A stretch of 64,000 bases of DNA from Actinostola sp. cb2023 (Eukaryota; Cnidaria; Anthozoa; Actiniaria; Actinostolidae). The stretch lies in assembly GCA_033675265.1 (NCBI GenBank), contig JAUJYZ010001178.1, positions 62,001 to 126,000 of the forward strand. Reading direction: 5' to 3'. Under the pieces are notes generated by a model, which did no database searches, was not told the origin of the DNA, and worked only from the letters and a program-made list of their open reading frames with translations. Below, in pieces: positions 1 to 12,800 of the stretch (position 1 is its first letter; every line of letters starts with the position of its first letter). Made by a program: the position numbers and the translations under genes.

Positions 1-40
1 CTTGCTTAATGTATCATTGTTGCATGCATGTATCATGTAT

Positions 41-226
41 AGCAGTTATGTTACTTTTCGTGCCGTGCGGTGATGGTACCGTGCTGTGACCGTGCCATGT
101 CCAAGCATTCTGACTGGTTGAGCAATGATTTTGCGCACTGTGATTGGTTGAATACAATGTCTTCGATTCCGTACCGTGACCGTAACTCCGTGCCGTAGGT
201 TTCCCACTCATACGAAAACTACTCTA
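41..226. mobile_element. MITE family D, copy 1
   Basis: The sequence around GATTGGTTGAATACAATGTC recurs at 21332-21493 and 41069-41200. Across the copies the ends read TAGAGT-x-GTTTTCGTATG in inverted orientation, so this is a short terminal-inverted-repeat element. The left end of this copy is blurred. Confidence 0.6.
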
Positions 227-446
227 ACGATAATTCCTTGATAAACAACAACAACTATTGACTCATGAAATAGCAAGTTTACTTGTTTATGGGGAATTGT
301 GGGACGAACTAGCTGTTGTAGCTGTTTCCCACTCATACGAAAACTACTCTAACGATAATTCCTTGATAAACAACAACAACTATTGACTCATGAAATAGCA
401 AGTTTACTTGTTTATGGGGAATTGTGGGACGTACTAGCTGTTGTAT
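199..446. repeat. 125-bp direct tandem duplication
   Basis: The segment starting GTTTCCCACTCATACGAAAA at 199 repeats from 324 almost perfectly, to GGACG(A/T)ACTAGCTGTTGTA. The duplicated unit includes the right end of the family D element, so it arose after that insertion. Confidence 0.85.
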
Positions 447-463
447 GGGAAGCTCCATTAGTT

Positions 464-610
464 TGGAGGTTTCTTGGTGTTGCAGAACACCAGATGACGT
501 TAGACAATGAACACAAAGGACGAGAAGAATGAACTTGAACCAAAACAATACCCTGCATACAAAGAAACCTAACCAAGAATACAATGCAGACTGTAGCACC
601 AAGAAACACC
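464..610. mobile_element. MITE family E, copy 1 (hAT-like)
   Basis: Inverted ends read GGTTTCTTGGTGTTGCAG and CTGTAGCACCAAGAAACACC. An ATTAGTTTG flank appears on both sides (7-9 bp target duplication, partly ambiguous with the end). The same element occurs in reverse orientation at 30486-30627. Confidence 0.7.
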
Positions 611-997
611 AATTAGTTTGAATAATAGTGATGTATCAACGTTTGAAGTAACTGAGTTTTGACTCAACAATTTTATTTCCCAGTCGCTTCTCCATGTTTT
701 ATGCTAAACAGATAGCAATGGCGCCCCTAAAACAATCCGCCTTAATTTACCCATAACTCCAAAATTGTGAATACTGTACTTTGGGAATCAATCCATGGTA
801 CATGTCAGTACCGCTCAAAAGTAACTGACCAGGATCTCGCGATACGAGTTTATCATATCATGATACGATAAACTTGTACCATCCCTACACTCTCTTGTAC
901 CTTGACTACAGTTGATCCAATTTCATCTTGCGTTTTTACACTATTTTATGTTGCCTGTTTGAATTACTAGATATTTGATGTCATTTTGTTTGTACAG

Positions 998-3900
998 GTA
1001 ATAAGTTACTTGCATCAGCTGGTCGCGACCGTTTAATCCATGTGTTTGATGTGAATAAGGAATTTTCACTGATCCAAACATTGGATGACCACTCAGCATC
1101 AATAACATCCATCAAGTTTAGTGGTTAGTATCACCATCATTATCATCATCAGCAGCTTTATCATCACCATTATCATCATTATCACCCTCCTCTCACCGCT
1201 GTGGTTCCCTGCTGGCGAGGTCTCTCTGATTCTTCCTTGGGAGCATCAGAAAGAATCAGAGAGACCTCGCCAGCAGGGAACTGATGTGGTGACTGGTTCA
1301 ATTCCTGAACCAGATGCTTCATGTTAGTTGAGTTTGTCAGTTCATTCTCTCCCTTGATTAAAGTTTTTTTTCTGGGCTCCCTCATGATCAGTATTAAAAA
1401 GATAGAATAGTAGCTACATTGTAGCTGCAGTTAACTGCTACATTTTGTGTATATTAAACACTTGAGACGGTATAAACATTTGATTTGCAATGTCTATAGA
1501 TGGGAAATGACTGAAACTCAGGAAACCATCGTGGTGGTTTTCATTCTTTCTTCAAAACAATAATCTACTATCTATGTCTGTGTCTATTCTTTAATTGTCT
1601 TTGATAAAGACAATGCATTAAATCATTCAGTTTCTGTTTGATCACAGTTGATGAGAATGGCATCCTCCAGTTACTGAGCTGCAGTGCTGACAAGTCTATT
1701 ATATTCCGTTCTGCTCAAAAAGTAAGCTTCTATATAATTATTTTGTTCATAATTATAAGTCGGAGGAGTTCAAACAGAGGGGGGGTCACAAAGGACATCC
1801 CTTGTCAAGAAAAAAGGGACATACAATGTACATGTACATGTACTCATCTGTGTCCACAAGGAAACTGCTAACCCAGGCCATGTACATGTAGTACTGTATG
1901 CAGTACACTGTAGTAGTATGTAGACCAACACACGTTGCCAGTCTTTGGGTCTGGTATACATTGTAACTGTTAGTTATACTATCTCTCTCATGACGATGAC
2001 TTGAGAGAGGGAGAGAGAGAGAGAGAGAGACGTGTAGAAATATTGAAAAGTGAGCTTGACTTGCTGAAACTGGCACGGCCCAAATGGAAAGAAGGCGATC
2101 ATCTGAACTTACCATTCAAACTCCTACATATATAATAATGGTACACACTGTTTTATTCCAGTAAATGTACTGAATTATTTTGTATAGAATCCTGAGCTTC
2201 AGTTTATGAGGAACACTAACTATGTTGGCAAGACAACCTTATATGACATGGTGATTGATTCCTCAAGGTATTGATAGTATGTACAGTCTTTGTATGAATT
2301 CCAATGTGTAATACATGTATTTATCATATGACCCATATTTCCCAAATCGAGCGCTCTTAAAATAAAACCATTGGAAAAAGTCACGTGATGGGGTCCGGAC
2401 GTGATGGCGTAAGTCGGTCTGGAAAAAGCCGTATTTCCCGACTCGCGCGCTCTTTAATAAAACCATTGGAAAAAGAGGGTCAGGTGGGTCATTTGATTAA
2501 ATGCTTATTGACTGAGTAAGGTCGGGGCGGACGGGAAAATATTTGGCACTTGGTCATTCAGCACGGACCTTGCTGTGCTCAGTCCCAACTACGGCCATGA
2601 CCTCGAGCCAAATATTTTCCTGTCTGGCCTTCCCACTCGGTCAATAAGTACATAATCTGTAATGTAAGTGGATACTGTATTTGGTATTGTACATGTATTT
2701 CAATGTGTAATATAAAACTGTTCACTGTATTTGATATTGTAGAGGTGCTGCTGCAGTTGCTTGTCAAGATAGGAACGTAAGGTAAAATAATAGCAGAGAA
2801 CAGTTTATTATTTTACCAAGAGTCTATAATAATTATAATACCGATAATTTCAGATAAAAAGGTGTGGTTTACATGTACCTCCTGGTGTGTCACCAGAGGC
2901 TTGTGTGCTAATAGTATCATGAAATGGAACTGATTGGATCATTATTACATTCATCTGATTTGCTTACACAGTTGTGTCATGGCATGGGCATTCACCACCC
3001 ATGTTTCCCACTCTGATTGAATCCATTGTGGGATATAATGCACATGAAGTTGTTGCTATCAGTTCTATTGATGAAGGTGGCTTTCATGAGTTATAAATAT
3101 CCTGCTGACACATCACTACACATCACACTCTGTGAAGTATACTCTTTACAACTTGATCTCAATACAACTGCAATTGTGTTTGTTTTATAATAACGATAGT
3201 CATGCATAGTTTGTCATATGACCTTGTTATTGTAGGGTGTAGGTAAACTTTATTTATACACACTAACTGCCCCGTCAACTATAAAAAAGCTGATTTCCAC
3301 AAGGGGCGTGTGGTTACAAGTTACAAGTATGATAGTCATACATAACTTGTCATATGACCTTGTTATTGTAGGGTGTATGATAGTCATACAGGAAAACAGA
3401 CCAAGTGTTACAAAGGAGCACAATGTGATGATGGAACTCTAGTAAAGGTATATTACAGTTGTAACTGTCTGGTCAACAAATTCCCATTAGGGAAGGGGAG
3501 TGGGAATGGTGGGAGTAAGGATAGTGGGAAAAAGGGGAGTGGATAAGGGAGGTGGAAATGGTGGGAGGAGGCCACTAATTATGTAGGAAAAAGAGGAGTG
3601 GATAAGGGAGGTGGAAATGGTGGGAGGAGGCCACTAATTATGTAGGAAAAAGGGGAGTGGATAAGGGAGGTGGAAATGGTGGGAGGAGGCCACTATTTAT
3701 GTAAGAAAAAGGGGAGTGGGTAATGGATGTGGAAATGGTGGGAGGAGGCCACTAATTATGTAGGAAAAAGAGGAGTGGGTAAGGAAGGTGGAAATGGTGG
3801 GAGAAGGGCACTATTTATGTAGGAAAAAGGGGAGTAGGTATGGGAGGTGGAAATGGTGGGAGGAGGGCACTATTTATGTAGGAAAAAGGGGAGTAGGTAA

Positions 3901-6875
3901 GGGAGATGGAAATGGAAATGGTGGGAGGAGGGCACTATTTATGTAGGAAAAAGGGGAGTAGGTAAGGGAGGTGGAAATGGTGAGAGGAGGGCACTATTTA
4001 TGTAGGAAAAAGGGGAGTATGTAAGGGAGGTGGAAATGGTGGGAGGAGGGCACTATTTATGTAGGAAAAAGGGGAGTGGGTAAGGAGGTGGAAATGGTGG
4101 GAGGAGGGCACTATTTATGTAGGAAAAAGGGGAGTGGGTAAGGGATGTGGAAATGGTGGGAGGAGGGCACTATTTATGTTGGAAAAAGAGGAGTATGTAA
4201 GGGAGGTGGAAATGATGAGAGGAGGGCACTATTTATGTAGGAAAAAGGGGAGTAGGTAAGGGAGGTGGAAATGGTGGGAGGAGGGCACTATTTATGTAGG
4301 AAAAAGGGGAGTAGGTAAGGGAGGTGGAAATGGTGAGAGGAGGGCACTATTTATGTAGGAAAAAGGGGAGTAGGTAAGGGAGGTGGAAATGGTGGGAGGA
4401 GGGCACTATTTATGTAGGAAAAAGGGGAGTAGGTAAGGGAGGTGGAAATGGTGGGATGAGGGCACTGATAATGTAGGGAAAAGGGGAGTAGGTAAGGAAG
4501 GTGGAAATGGTGGGAGGAAGGCACTATTTCTGTAGGAAAAAGGGGTGTAGGTAAGGGAGGTGGAAATGGTGGGAGGAGGGCACTATTTATGTAGGAAAAA
4601 GGGGAGTGGGTAAGGGAGGTGGAAATGGTGGGAGGAGGGCACTATGTAGGAAAAAGGGGAGTGGGTAAGGGAGGTGGAAATGGTGGGAGGAGGGCACTAT
4701 TTATGTAGGGAAAAGGGGAGTGGGTAAGGAAGGTGGAAATAGTAGGAGGAGGACAGGAGGGTATTAGTTATCTAGGGGTAAGGGAAGTGGAAATGGTGGG
4801 AGGAGGGCAGGAGGGCACTAGTTATCTAGGAGTAAGGGAAGTGGAAATAGTGGCAGGAGGGCACTAGTTATCTAGGGGTAAGGGAGGTGGAAATGTTGGG
4901 AGGAGGGCAGGAGGCCACTAGTTATCTAGGAGTAAGGGAGGTGGAAATAGTGGCAGGAGGGCAGGAGGGCACTAGTTATCTAGGGGTAAGGGAAGTGGAA
5001 ATGGTGGGAGGAGGGCAGGAGGGCACTAGTTATCTAGGAGTAAGGGAAGTGGAAATAGTGGCAGGAGGGCACTAGTTATCTAGGGGTAAGGGAGGTGGAA
5101 ATGTTGGGAGGAGGGCAGGAGGCCACTAGTTATCTAGGGGTAAGGGAAGTGGAAATGGTGGAAGGAGGGCAATAATTATGTTGGGGTAAGGGAAATGAAA
5201 ATTGTGTGGCAGTATGTTTTTGTATGTTGACATAAGGGTGCTACACAGTCACTATGTACTATATACAATATGAGCGGCCGATCTGTATATGGGATTTACA
5301 AACTCGAGCCGCCGTAGGCGAGAGTTTGTAAATCCCATACAGATCGGATGCGAATATTGTATATTACTTATCGAATCCAACGATGTATAAGTGGATGTTT
5401 TACTATAATTTGGATGATAGGAAACAGTTTGGCCGAGAAAATCCAACTTAAAGTTGAATGCAAATGAGGACGAATCTCTTGTCGATTTACAGATGTCTGC
5501 TATGCTTATGATTTCTATTGTATTTTCCTCATTAATTATTCATGAATTCGATAAAACAAACTAAACAGGTTTTCTCTCCTCAGCTCTGTATTATGGTTAT
5601 GGACAATTTGATGATCCATCAGTAATGCTGTTTATTTTGAGATTTATCTTTTATTTATTATTATCTGCATGTTTGTGTTTAGATCACCATGGATAATTCA
5701 GGATATTTCACTGCTACCAGCTGTTCTGATAAGACTCTTTCGTTGTATGAATTTGACACAGGAGAATGTATGGCTACAATGTCTGGGCATTCAGGTATTC
5801 TACATAATTACAGTAAAGTAATATATACCTGTTGCAATGAAATCACTAGGGGAGGGGAGGGAAGGAAAATTAAAGAAGATATCTATCATATTAGAGTGTT
5901 TGAACTACAAGCGGCAGTCCACCAACAAGTCTCCAACAACTCACTAGCCACCAGTAGTTGACCAACAATGTATCAACAGCTAGGTTTTCCAACTCTTGAC
6001 TGACACTGACGACCAACAGTCAGCCATTAGATGTATGCTTGGCAGTCGTTGGATGACTTTTTGTTGACACACTGTTGCCCGTTTAATGTGTATTTGTTAA
6101 CTGACTGCTGCAAATTACCCCCTTCTGGATTCCCAACAACAGATGCAATCAATACTTTTTTTTTTTACAGAAATAGTGACAGGAATGCGTTTTAGTAATG
6201 ACTTAAAGCGACTGATCACAGTTTCTGGAGATGGGTAAGCCATGCAATAATATTTTACCTCGGGGAGCTACAGTTAAACCCCACCGTATAGCGGACACCA
6301 CATAAATATGGACACCCTGGTAGTACAGACAGTTTTCTCAGTCCTGTTGGAAACTTGCATGACCATATATTTCCTGAAATTATTATTATTTTATTATTAA
6401 TTCATTCATTCATTATTATTATTATTTTTTATATACATTAATTAATTGTAAAGTGCTATTGGACCACCGGAAATAGCGCTATATAAATAAATACATATTA
6501 TTATTATTTAAATAACATCATGATAATAATACATTTAATTGTCCCTTCCCTTACTAGGGACACTGTTCAGTTATTATCTATATTAATGGGATTGAACTAT
6601 GCATGCCATTGTTTCCATTCTTATTGATTTCCTTAAAACACAATGATTTGTTGGAAATTGGACACTACATTGTGTATCACTGGTGCTGTAACAAGAAATG
6701 TAGAGAATAAATCATAATAATCATCATGCTAACAACATACATTTGTAATTAAACAAAATTCCTTTGTAAGGTTGTTATGAAATTACTTTGTGGGTCAATA
6801 GTGGTGTGATATTAATGAACTCATTCCATTTTCAGATGTATATTCATTTGGACAATTCCCACAACCTACACACAG
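998..6875 (+). CDS. WDR62/MAPKBP1: WDR62/MAPKBP1 exons 1-8 of window: last WD40 repeats
   Basis: Eight short exons (998-1123, 1648-1721, 2188-2267, 2743-2781, 3372-3447, 5683-5794, 6171-6234, 6836-6875) encode about 204 residues forming roughly five consecutive WD40 repeats. Visible blades: [71 protein letters not shown] ending in [23 protein letters not shown]. Typical strand-end GH, S-D-K and W-x-x patterns are present. These repeats close the second beta-propeller in the family. The introns between them hold a 59-bp minisatellite, a duplicated acceptor and several hairpins. Confidence 0.92.
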
Positions 6876-9800
6876 GTAAAGATGTTACATTATTGGTGTG
6901 AGTAAGGGTGCTTTCCATATGACCTGGCAGGCCGCTTTATAGAATGGAACACACAGTTCAGTTTAGAAAATTGAGGCTCGGCATCGTAGTCCTTTTTGTG
7001 CATCCTGTCTGTATTCAAGGGTCAGTTCTTCGTGTCGCTGCACAAAAGTCCTGGCTATTCTATTGTCGTTCTATGTATTGTTTTTACATAAAGAACAATA
7101 GCCAGGACAATTTGTGCAGCTACATGTACATGAAGACCTTGCCATACATGTATTCAAGATGATGGCTGCTTGAGTTATCTTTTATCAAAATCAGTGGACA
7201 GATTGAGATATCATGTACAACTGTATATGGAAAGAGACACAGGCTTGTTGGATTACAGCATGGGACATCTTGACCAAAGTCATCACTTCTCTCTTGCTAC
7301 ACAACTCCCATCAAGTTTATATCATCAGAACATGTAATCATACACCTAATTCAATTAAGTTAGTCACCCTTGACTCACAAAGGTGCGACCCCAGAGAATC
7401 ATAGGAGATACTGTTTACCAAGTCTTTTTACCCAAATTCCCTGATATTTCAACAAAAAATTCTGCCATCTCATTTTGAATGTCACTTGAATTTGCTTCAC
7501 CACAATGTTCTTGTTTAGTATAAGACGTTTATGAAGAATATGGCTGCAAATAGAAACCCCCATGATCCTTCAGGGTTGCACCTTTCACCCTTTTTGGGGC
7601 GACTAACATATACAGCTATTTCAAAAAACGTTGTCTCGTGCTTCGTACGTATTGCACATTGTGTTTTGCATATGATTATACTGAGAATCATGTTTCTACT
7701 CACTGAGCTCAAAATGTCGACAAACCAAATAACTTTCCATCGAAGCCCATCACTATATATGACTCAGGTTTTATACACTTAAGACGCATTTCAATCATCG
7801 AATACACAATGCAAAGTGCAATATGCAATGTGCAATACGCAATGTGCAATATGCACGAAACACGAGACAACCTATTTTGAAATACCGGTAGCTGTAATTG
7901 GATTACGTACATTATAAGCATTGTAGTAATTATGATCATTATTGTATGATAGTATATGACACAAAGACTGTGTGAATTGGGACAAGAACCTCCCCGCCAG
8001 CACCAAGTAGAAACACCTCTCAGGTACATGACTACTACGACAACTAATTATAGTAATAAATAATTTACAGTATATTGTGCCTAGTTTTCCTGTAATTTAC
8101 ATGTAGATGAAGGTATATTATACAAATATCCAAAAATCAATATTTCTGTAAGAAATTATTAGAATGTGACAATAGCTAACCTCCAGATAAGCAATTACAA
8201 TCGTCAATACTTCCCAGAAATCAAATGGCATGTTAAGATTGTTATTAATGATGTTAAAAAGTGCATAATATATACTCAATAATTAATGATAATAATTGTG
8301 TAGGAGAGGTACATACAAAGTAGACAATGCTAATTCAAAGATGGTAGAAGATGTCAATGGCTTTGATTCTCCATCAAAAGAGTTCCTAGCAGGAAAACTG
8401 GGTAAGCAATAATGGACTGTAAAACCTGGTCCTGTGGTATAAACTGGCGGCGCATTCCATTTGATCAGAAAGACTATCTGTCCATCTCTAATTTCAATTA
8501 TAAAATAACTATGATATAACGCGCGCTATGATATTGGCTAAAGGATGCATATTCCACTTGCTTTATGAGAGCACAGAGCAAGTGCGCACAGATATTCAAA
8601 CATTTTTGTAACAAACAAAATTGAAAACTTGCCTTAAAATCATATTGTATTTTATGAAAGAAATAGAAAACTTGTCCGCTGTGCTATGTGCAGGTTTAGA
8701 GCACTTGGGGACTGATCAGAACACACCGCTATGCGTCGTGCTGCTCCTAACACTTCTCTTATGTTTTTATCAGTCCCCTCGTGCTCTACATCTGCACATA
8801 AGCATGCTCGCTCGTTTTCTATTTCTTCATGATGGTATACCCAGAGAAAATCCCCGAGCCACTGCCCCTAGTGCATTAGTTTTGCAGCATGCATATTATA
8901 ATCAGATAGTTGTGTCATTCTTAGAACCTACCTCACCAGTAGCTGACTATAGGTTCAGTATTGGACAACTTCCATCTTGGGCCAAAAAACAGGTACATGT
9001 ATATGCTGCACACATAGTAACGAATGAATGAAGGGACAATATTCTTCCATTTGTTCCATGCTCCCAACTTTAATAATAATATCCTGTTTACTTGGCAACT
9101 ACGGTAGTCTCCTTTGCAGCCTTCGAGAGTAGCGTTGCATGACGAAATCCCGACGGCTGTAAAGGAGACCACTTGGCAACCCCAATCTCCCTTTCTGTGA
9201 TTCCCTCTCATTTTCCATTTTTCCAGGCATGATTTCTCATTCACTTGTCAACCATCATCATGTTTTATCTTACAATCAGATTATAGCAGAAGGCAGTCCA
9301 GCTGAGCAGACGGTGGATGGTCCATCACAACCAGAAGATCAACAGACACAGGTAGTGATTCTTACGGTAATAATACACCTGTATAAGCCACACCTTTTCA
9401 TCTAAAATGGTCTTTCGAAATAGTGGTGGAGTCGGAAGACATAGAGTTTAAATACTAGTGCACGAGGTCAGTGCAGGAAAATATCACACTGAGGTCTGTA
9501 CAAAAAAGGTCTGATATTTTCCTGTACTGATCGAGCATGTGAGGTTATTAAGCTGTTTATTATATGGTATTTTTAATCGAGGTCTGATATTTTCCTGTAC
9601 TGATCGAGCAAGCGAGGTTATTAAGCTGTTTATTATATGGTATTTTTAATCGAGGTCTGATATTTTCCTGTACTGATCGAGCATGTGAGGTTATTAAGCT
9701 GTTTATTATAATATTATATGACATTTTTAATGTAGGAGAGGTTATTTTTGTTATGACAAAAAATCTGTATTTGCCCAGAATCTTGCCCATGACACATTAC

Positions 9801-12800
9801 CAGTCATATCGCGCAATTTCAGCAGAATTAGCTTGTGCCATATAATAATATTAAGTATTTTCTGCTTTTAAATTACAGTATTTTAGATCATTTACGTTTA
9901 CTTAAAGTGCAACTAACCCCTGTGAGATTGTTTTAAGAATCTATTCAATATATGCTGAATAGTTGGTGGGTTCAGTATTTTGTGATTTGAACCTTGCGTT
10001 TATGAGTTATAGAGGTTTGAAATCTCAATATGCAAATTTGATGACGTCTACTGAGGAATTTGCCATGACCTTATTTAGACTTTTTCAAGAAGAACTTATT
10101 TTTTGAAATGGGCAAAAAAGTTAAAATCATTTATAAAGACTGTGACAATATTCTGTAAGTTTTCAAATGTCAATAATCAGCACAAGGGCGTTTTTGTATA
10201 ATAAATGATTCCTTAGTAGACGTCATCAAATTTGCATATTGAGATTTCAAACCTCTATAACTCATAAACACAAGGTTCAAATCACAAAATACTGAACCCA
10301 CCAACTATTCAGCATATATTGAATAGATTTTTAAAACAATCTCACAGGGGTTAGTTGCACTATAACTTTAGTGAAATAAAGAATGTTAGCAATTATGGCT
10401 TACTCACTTTTGGTCTTTCTTCTTATGTTGTGCTTTTGATTTCTTCAATTTCTGATCAGAAAACGTTTCTTCCAAAAACTCAGGGCCACGTGGCTTGTCT
10501 GTTGGGTGCGGCTTATACACAGGTTGTTATTATAGTTATAGTGTTCTTTTCTGGTATATATATTCACTCGCCTATTTTTCACTACAGCTACTCGCCCACT
10601 CTTCAACCTCTTCAGAAGATGTCGTGTTATTATTACCCACTAATAAATCAGAACATCAGAGTGTAGCTGAAAGTGCAGGCAAACACGCACCTACTGAACA
10701 GACTATAGGAGCACCATCACAACCAGGAGGGCGATGGGCACAGGTACTTCCATAATAAAGAAGGAATGACCCCACGTTACAACACACTTTATCAACCACT
10801 ACAGAAAAATCTGAGCCCCAGGTGGGAAACGAACCCACGTACGATCTTCTTTATTCATTTATATGTATAAATACTATTTCTATAAACATGTAATAATAAT
10901 AGAGTGCAAATTAGAAAAGCTTGAAAACTAAATAGAGTGATTCCAATAAACCTGGGAACTACCTTATTAGCTGTCCAGAGTGTTTATTAGATGCAAAGAA
11001 ACAAAAGAAAACAAAAGAGTGAGTGTATAATAGTGTGTATTGGTGTAGTTAGTAATGCCCAGGTTTATTGGAATCACTCTAACTAATTAGTACTAAATAG
11101 CACTAATGAAACAATAGAAAACAGTAGAAATAGCACTATTTAGTACTATTTAAAGTTAGTACTATTTCACGCTTTTCTAAATTGCACTCTAATAATAATA
11201 ATAGTAGTAATAGTAATAATAATAATTATTATTATTATAATTATAGTAATAATTATAATAATTATAATAATCTATTTTTCCCATAATATGTTAATGTTCT
11301 AGAGGGTAAGCAGTATAGAGCTACATGTGGTGACAGAGACAAGCCCTCAAAGGCCTACAACACTGCCATTAGACATATCTTCACCAGGTATGTTCATCCT
11401 AGTACATGAACCAATCATCATGGTCCACTGCATTATTCAAATACCTACATGAACCAAGCATGATATGTGATGCGCTCTAGAAATAACTTATTATTATTAT
11501 GATGACATCAATACAGTCATTTGCAAAAATTCTGGCCGCTACGAAATATCAATATATCAATATATCGGGTGCATTATGGGTAATTAAATAATACTATTTT
11601 GAGTTTCCTAACTTATTAAATGAATCAAAATTTACAAACAACAAACGTATGACTAAAATAAACATTATACTAAGTATTTCTACCAACTTTGCTGCCGTTA
11701 ACCCGCTTTAAGGGGAATTTTCGATTATTTAATTACCCATAATGCACCCGATATATTGATATATTGATATATCGTGGCGGTCATATTTTTTGCAAATGAC
11801 TGTATGAAGGCATTGTAATATGTGAATAAGAGAAGTTTTGAAACTCTGGATGCGTGAATGTACAATCATGAAGCTCCTGTTCTCATAAGCGGCCAGCTCT
11901 AGTTTATATAGGACTGCTTTTAAAATAACCAAGGGTGGTCATGTACGAGAGCTTCATCAACTGCATGTAGCTAATGTATTTATAGTACGTTTTGTTTATG
12001 TGTTGCAGAACGTAAGAAGTTTTCCACAGGCTCTGAGGCATGGCAAGAGCAAGTGGATGCCCTTTCTAGGAGTGTAAGTTGTTTATCTCTTGGATTGTTT
12101 ACTAGTTGTATTTGGTACTTGCACATGGTTGATTAATGACTTAAAGTATAGATAGTACACCAGTATGTCCGACACTCTTAAAGATAGAAAAATGTGTTCA
12201 GAATGAGCTTGTGTCACCTGTCACGTGACTTTTACGTAAATTTTCACTGAAGACAAACGAAAATACCATAACTGGAAAGAGCATACTAAAATTAGTAAAA
12301 GTGGAAAGTTTGAAGGGAAGTAAGTAAATAGGGCAAGAGTTACAGGCATTCAAACTTTGCATTTTTTGTATGGAAATGTATGTTGGAGGGCAATTTACGC
12401 TTGCCCTCCAAGCGAAAAACCCATACAAATCCTTGTCAAAGCGGGAAACTTTGAAAGCCTTTAACTTTTGTCTTATTTGCTTGATTCCTTTGAAATTTTC
12501 AACTTTTACTAATTTTAGTATGCTCTTTCAAGTTATGATATGTTCGTTTGCCTTCGGTGAAAATTTAAAAAGTCACGTGACAGGTGACACAAGCCCATTG
12601 GCCATAATTTATAGACCTTTTCCGCTTGCCTCAATGCCTTCCCATATCAGGCCATGTGACGTACATTCCCTTGAGTATAACGTCTTTTCTTTCTTGTTGA
12701 CGCATGAGCAAATGCATTGATATGGAAATACTTGGAATCTCACAAGGTTTGAAATGGGAAATCATTGAGGCAAGTGGAAAGAGGTCAATTCCAAATGATT

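Noticed and set aside
8621..9031. 136-codon open frame as an independent gene
   Set aside because: Its first half is a foldback arm; only 8925-8992 is real, as a WDR62 exon in the same frame.
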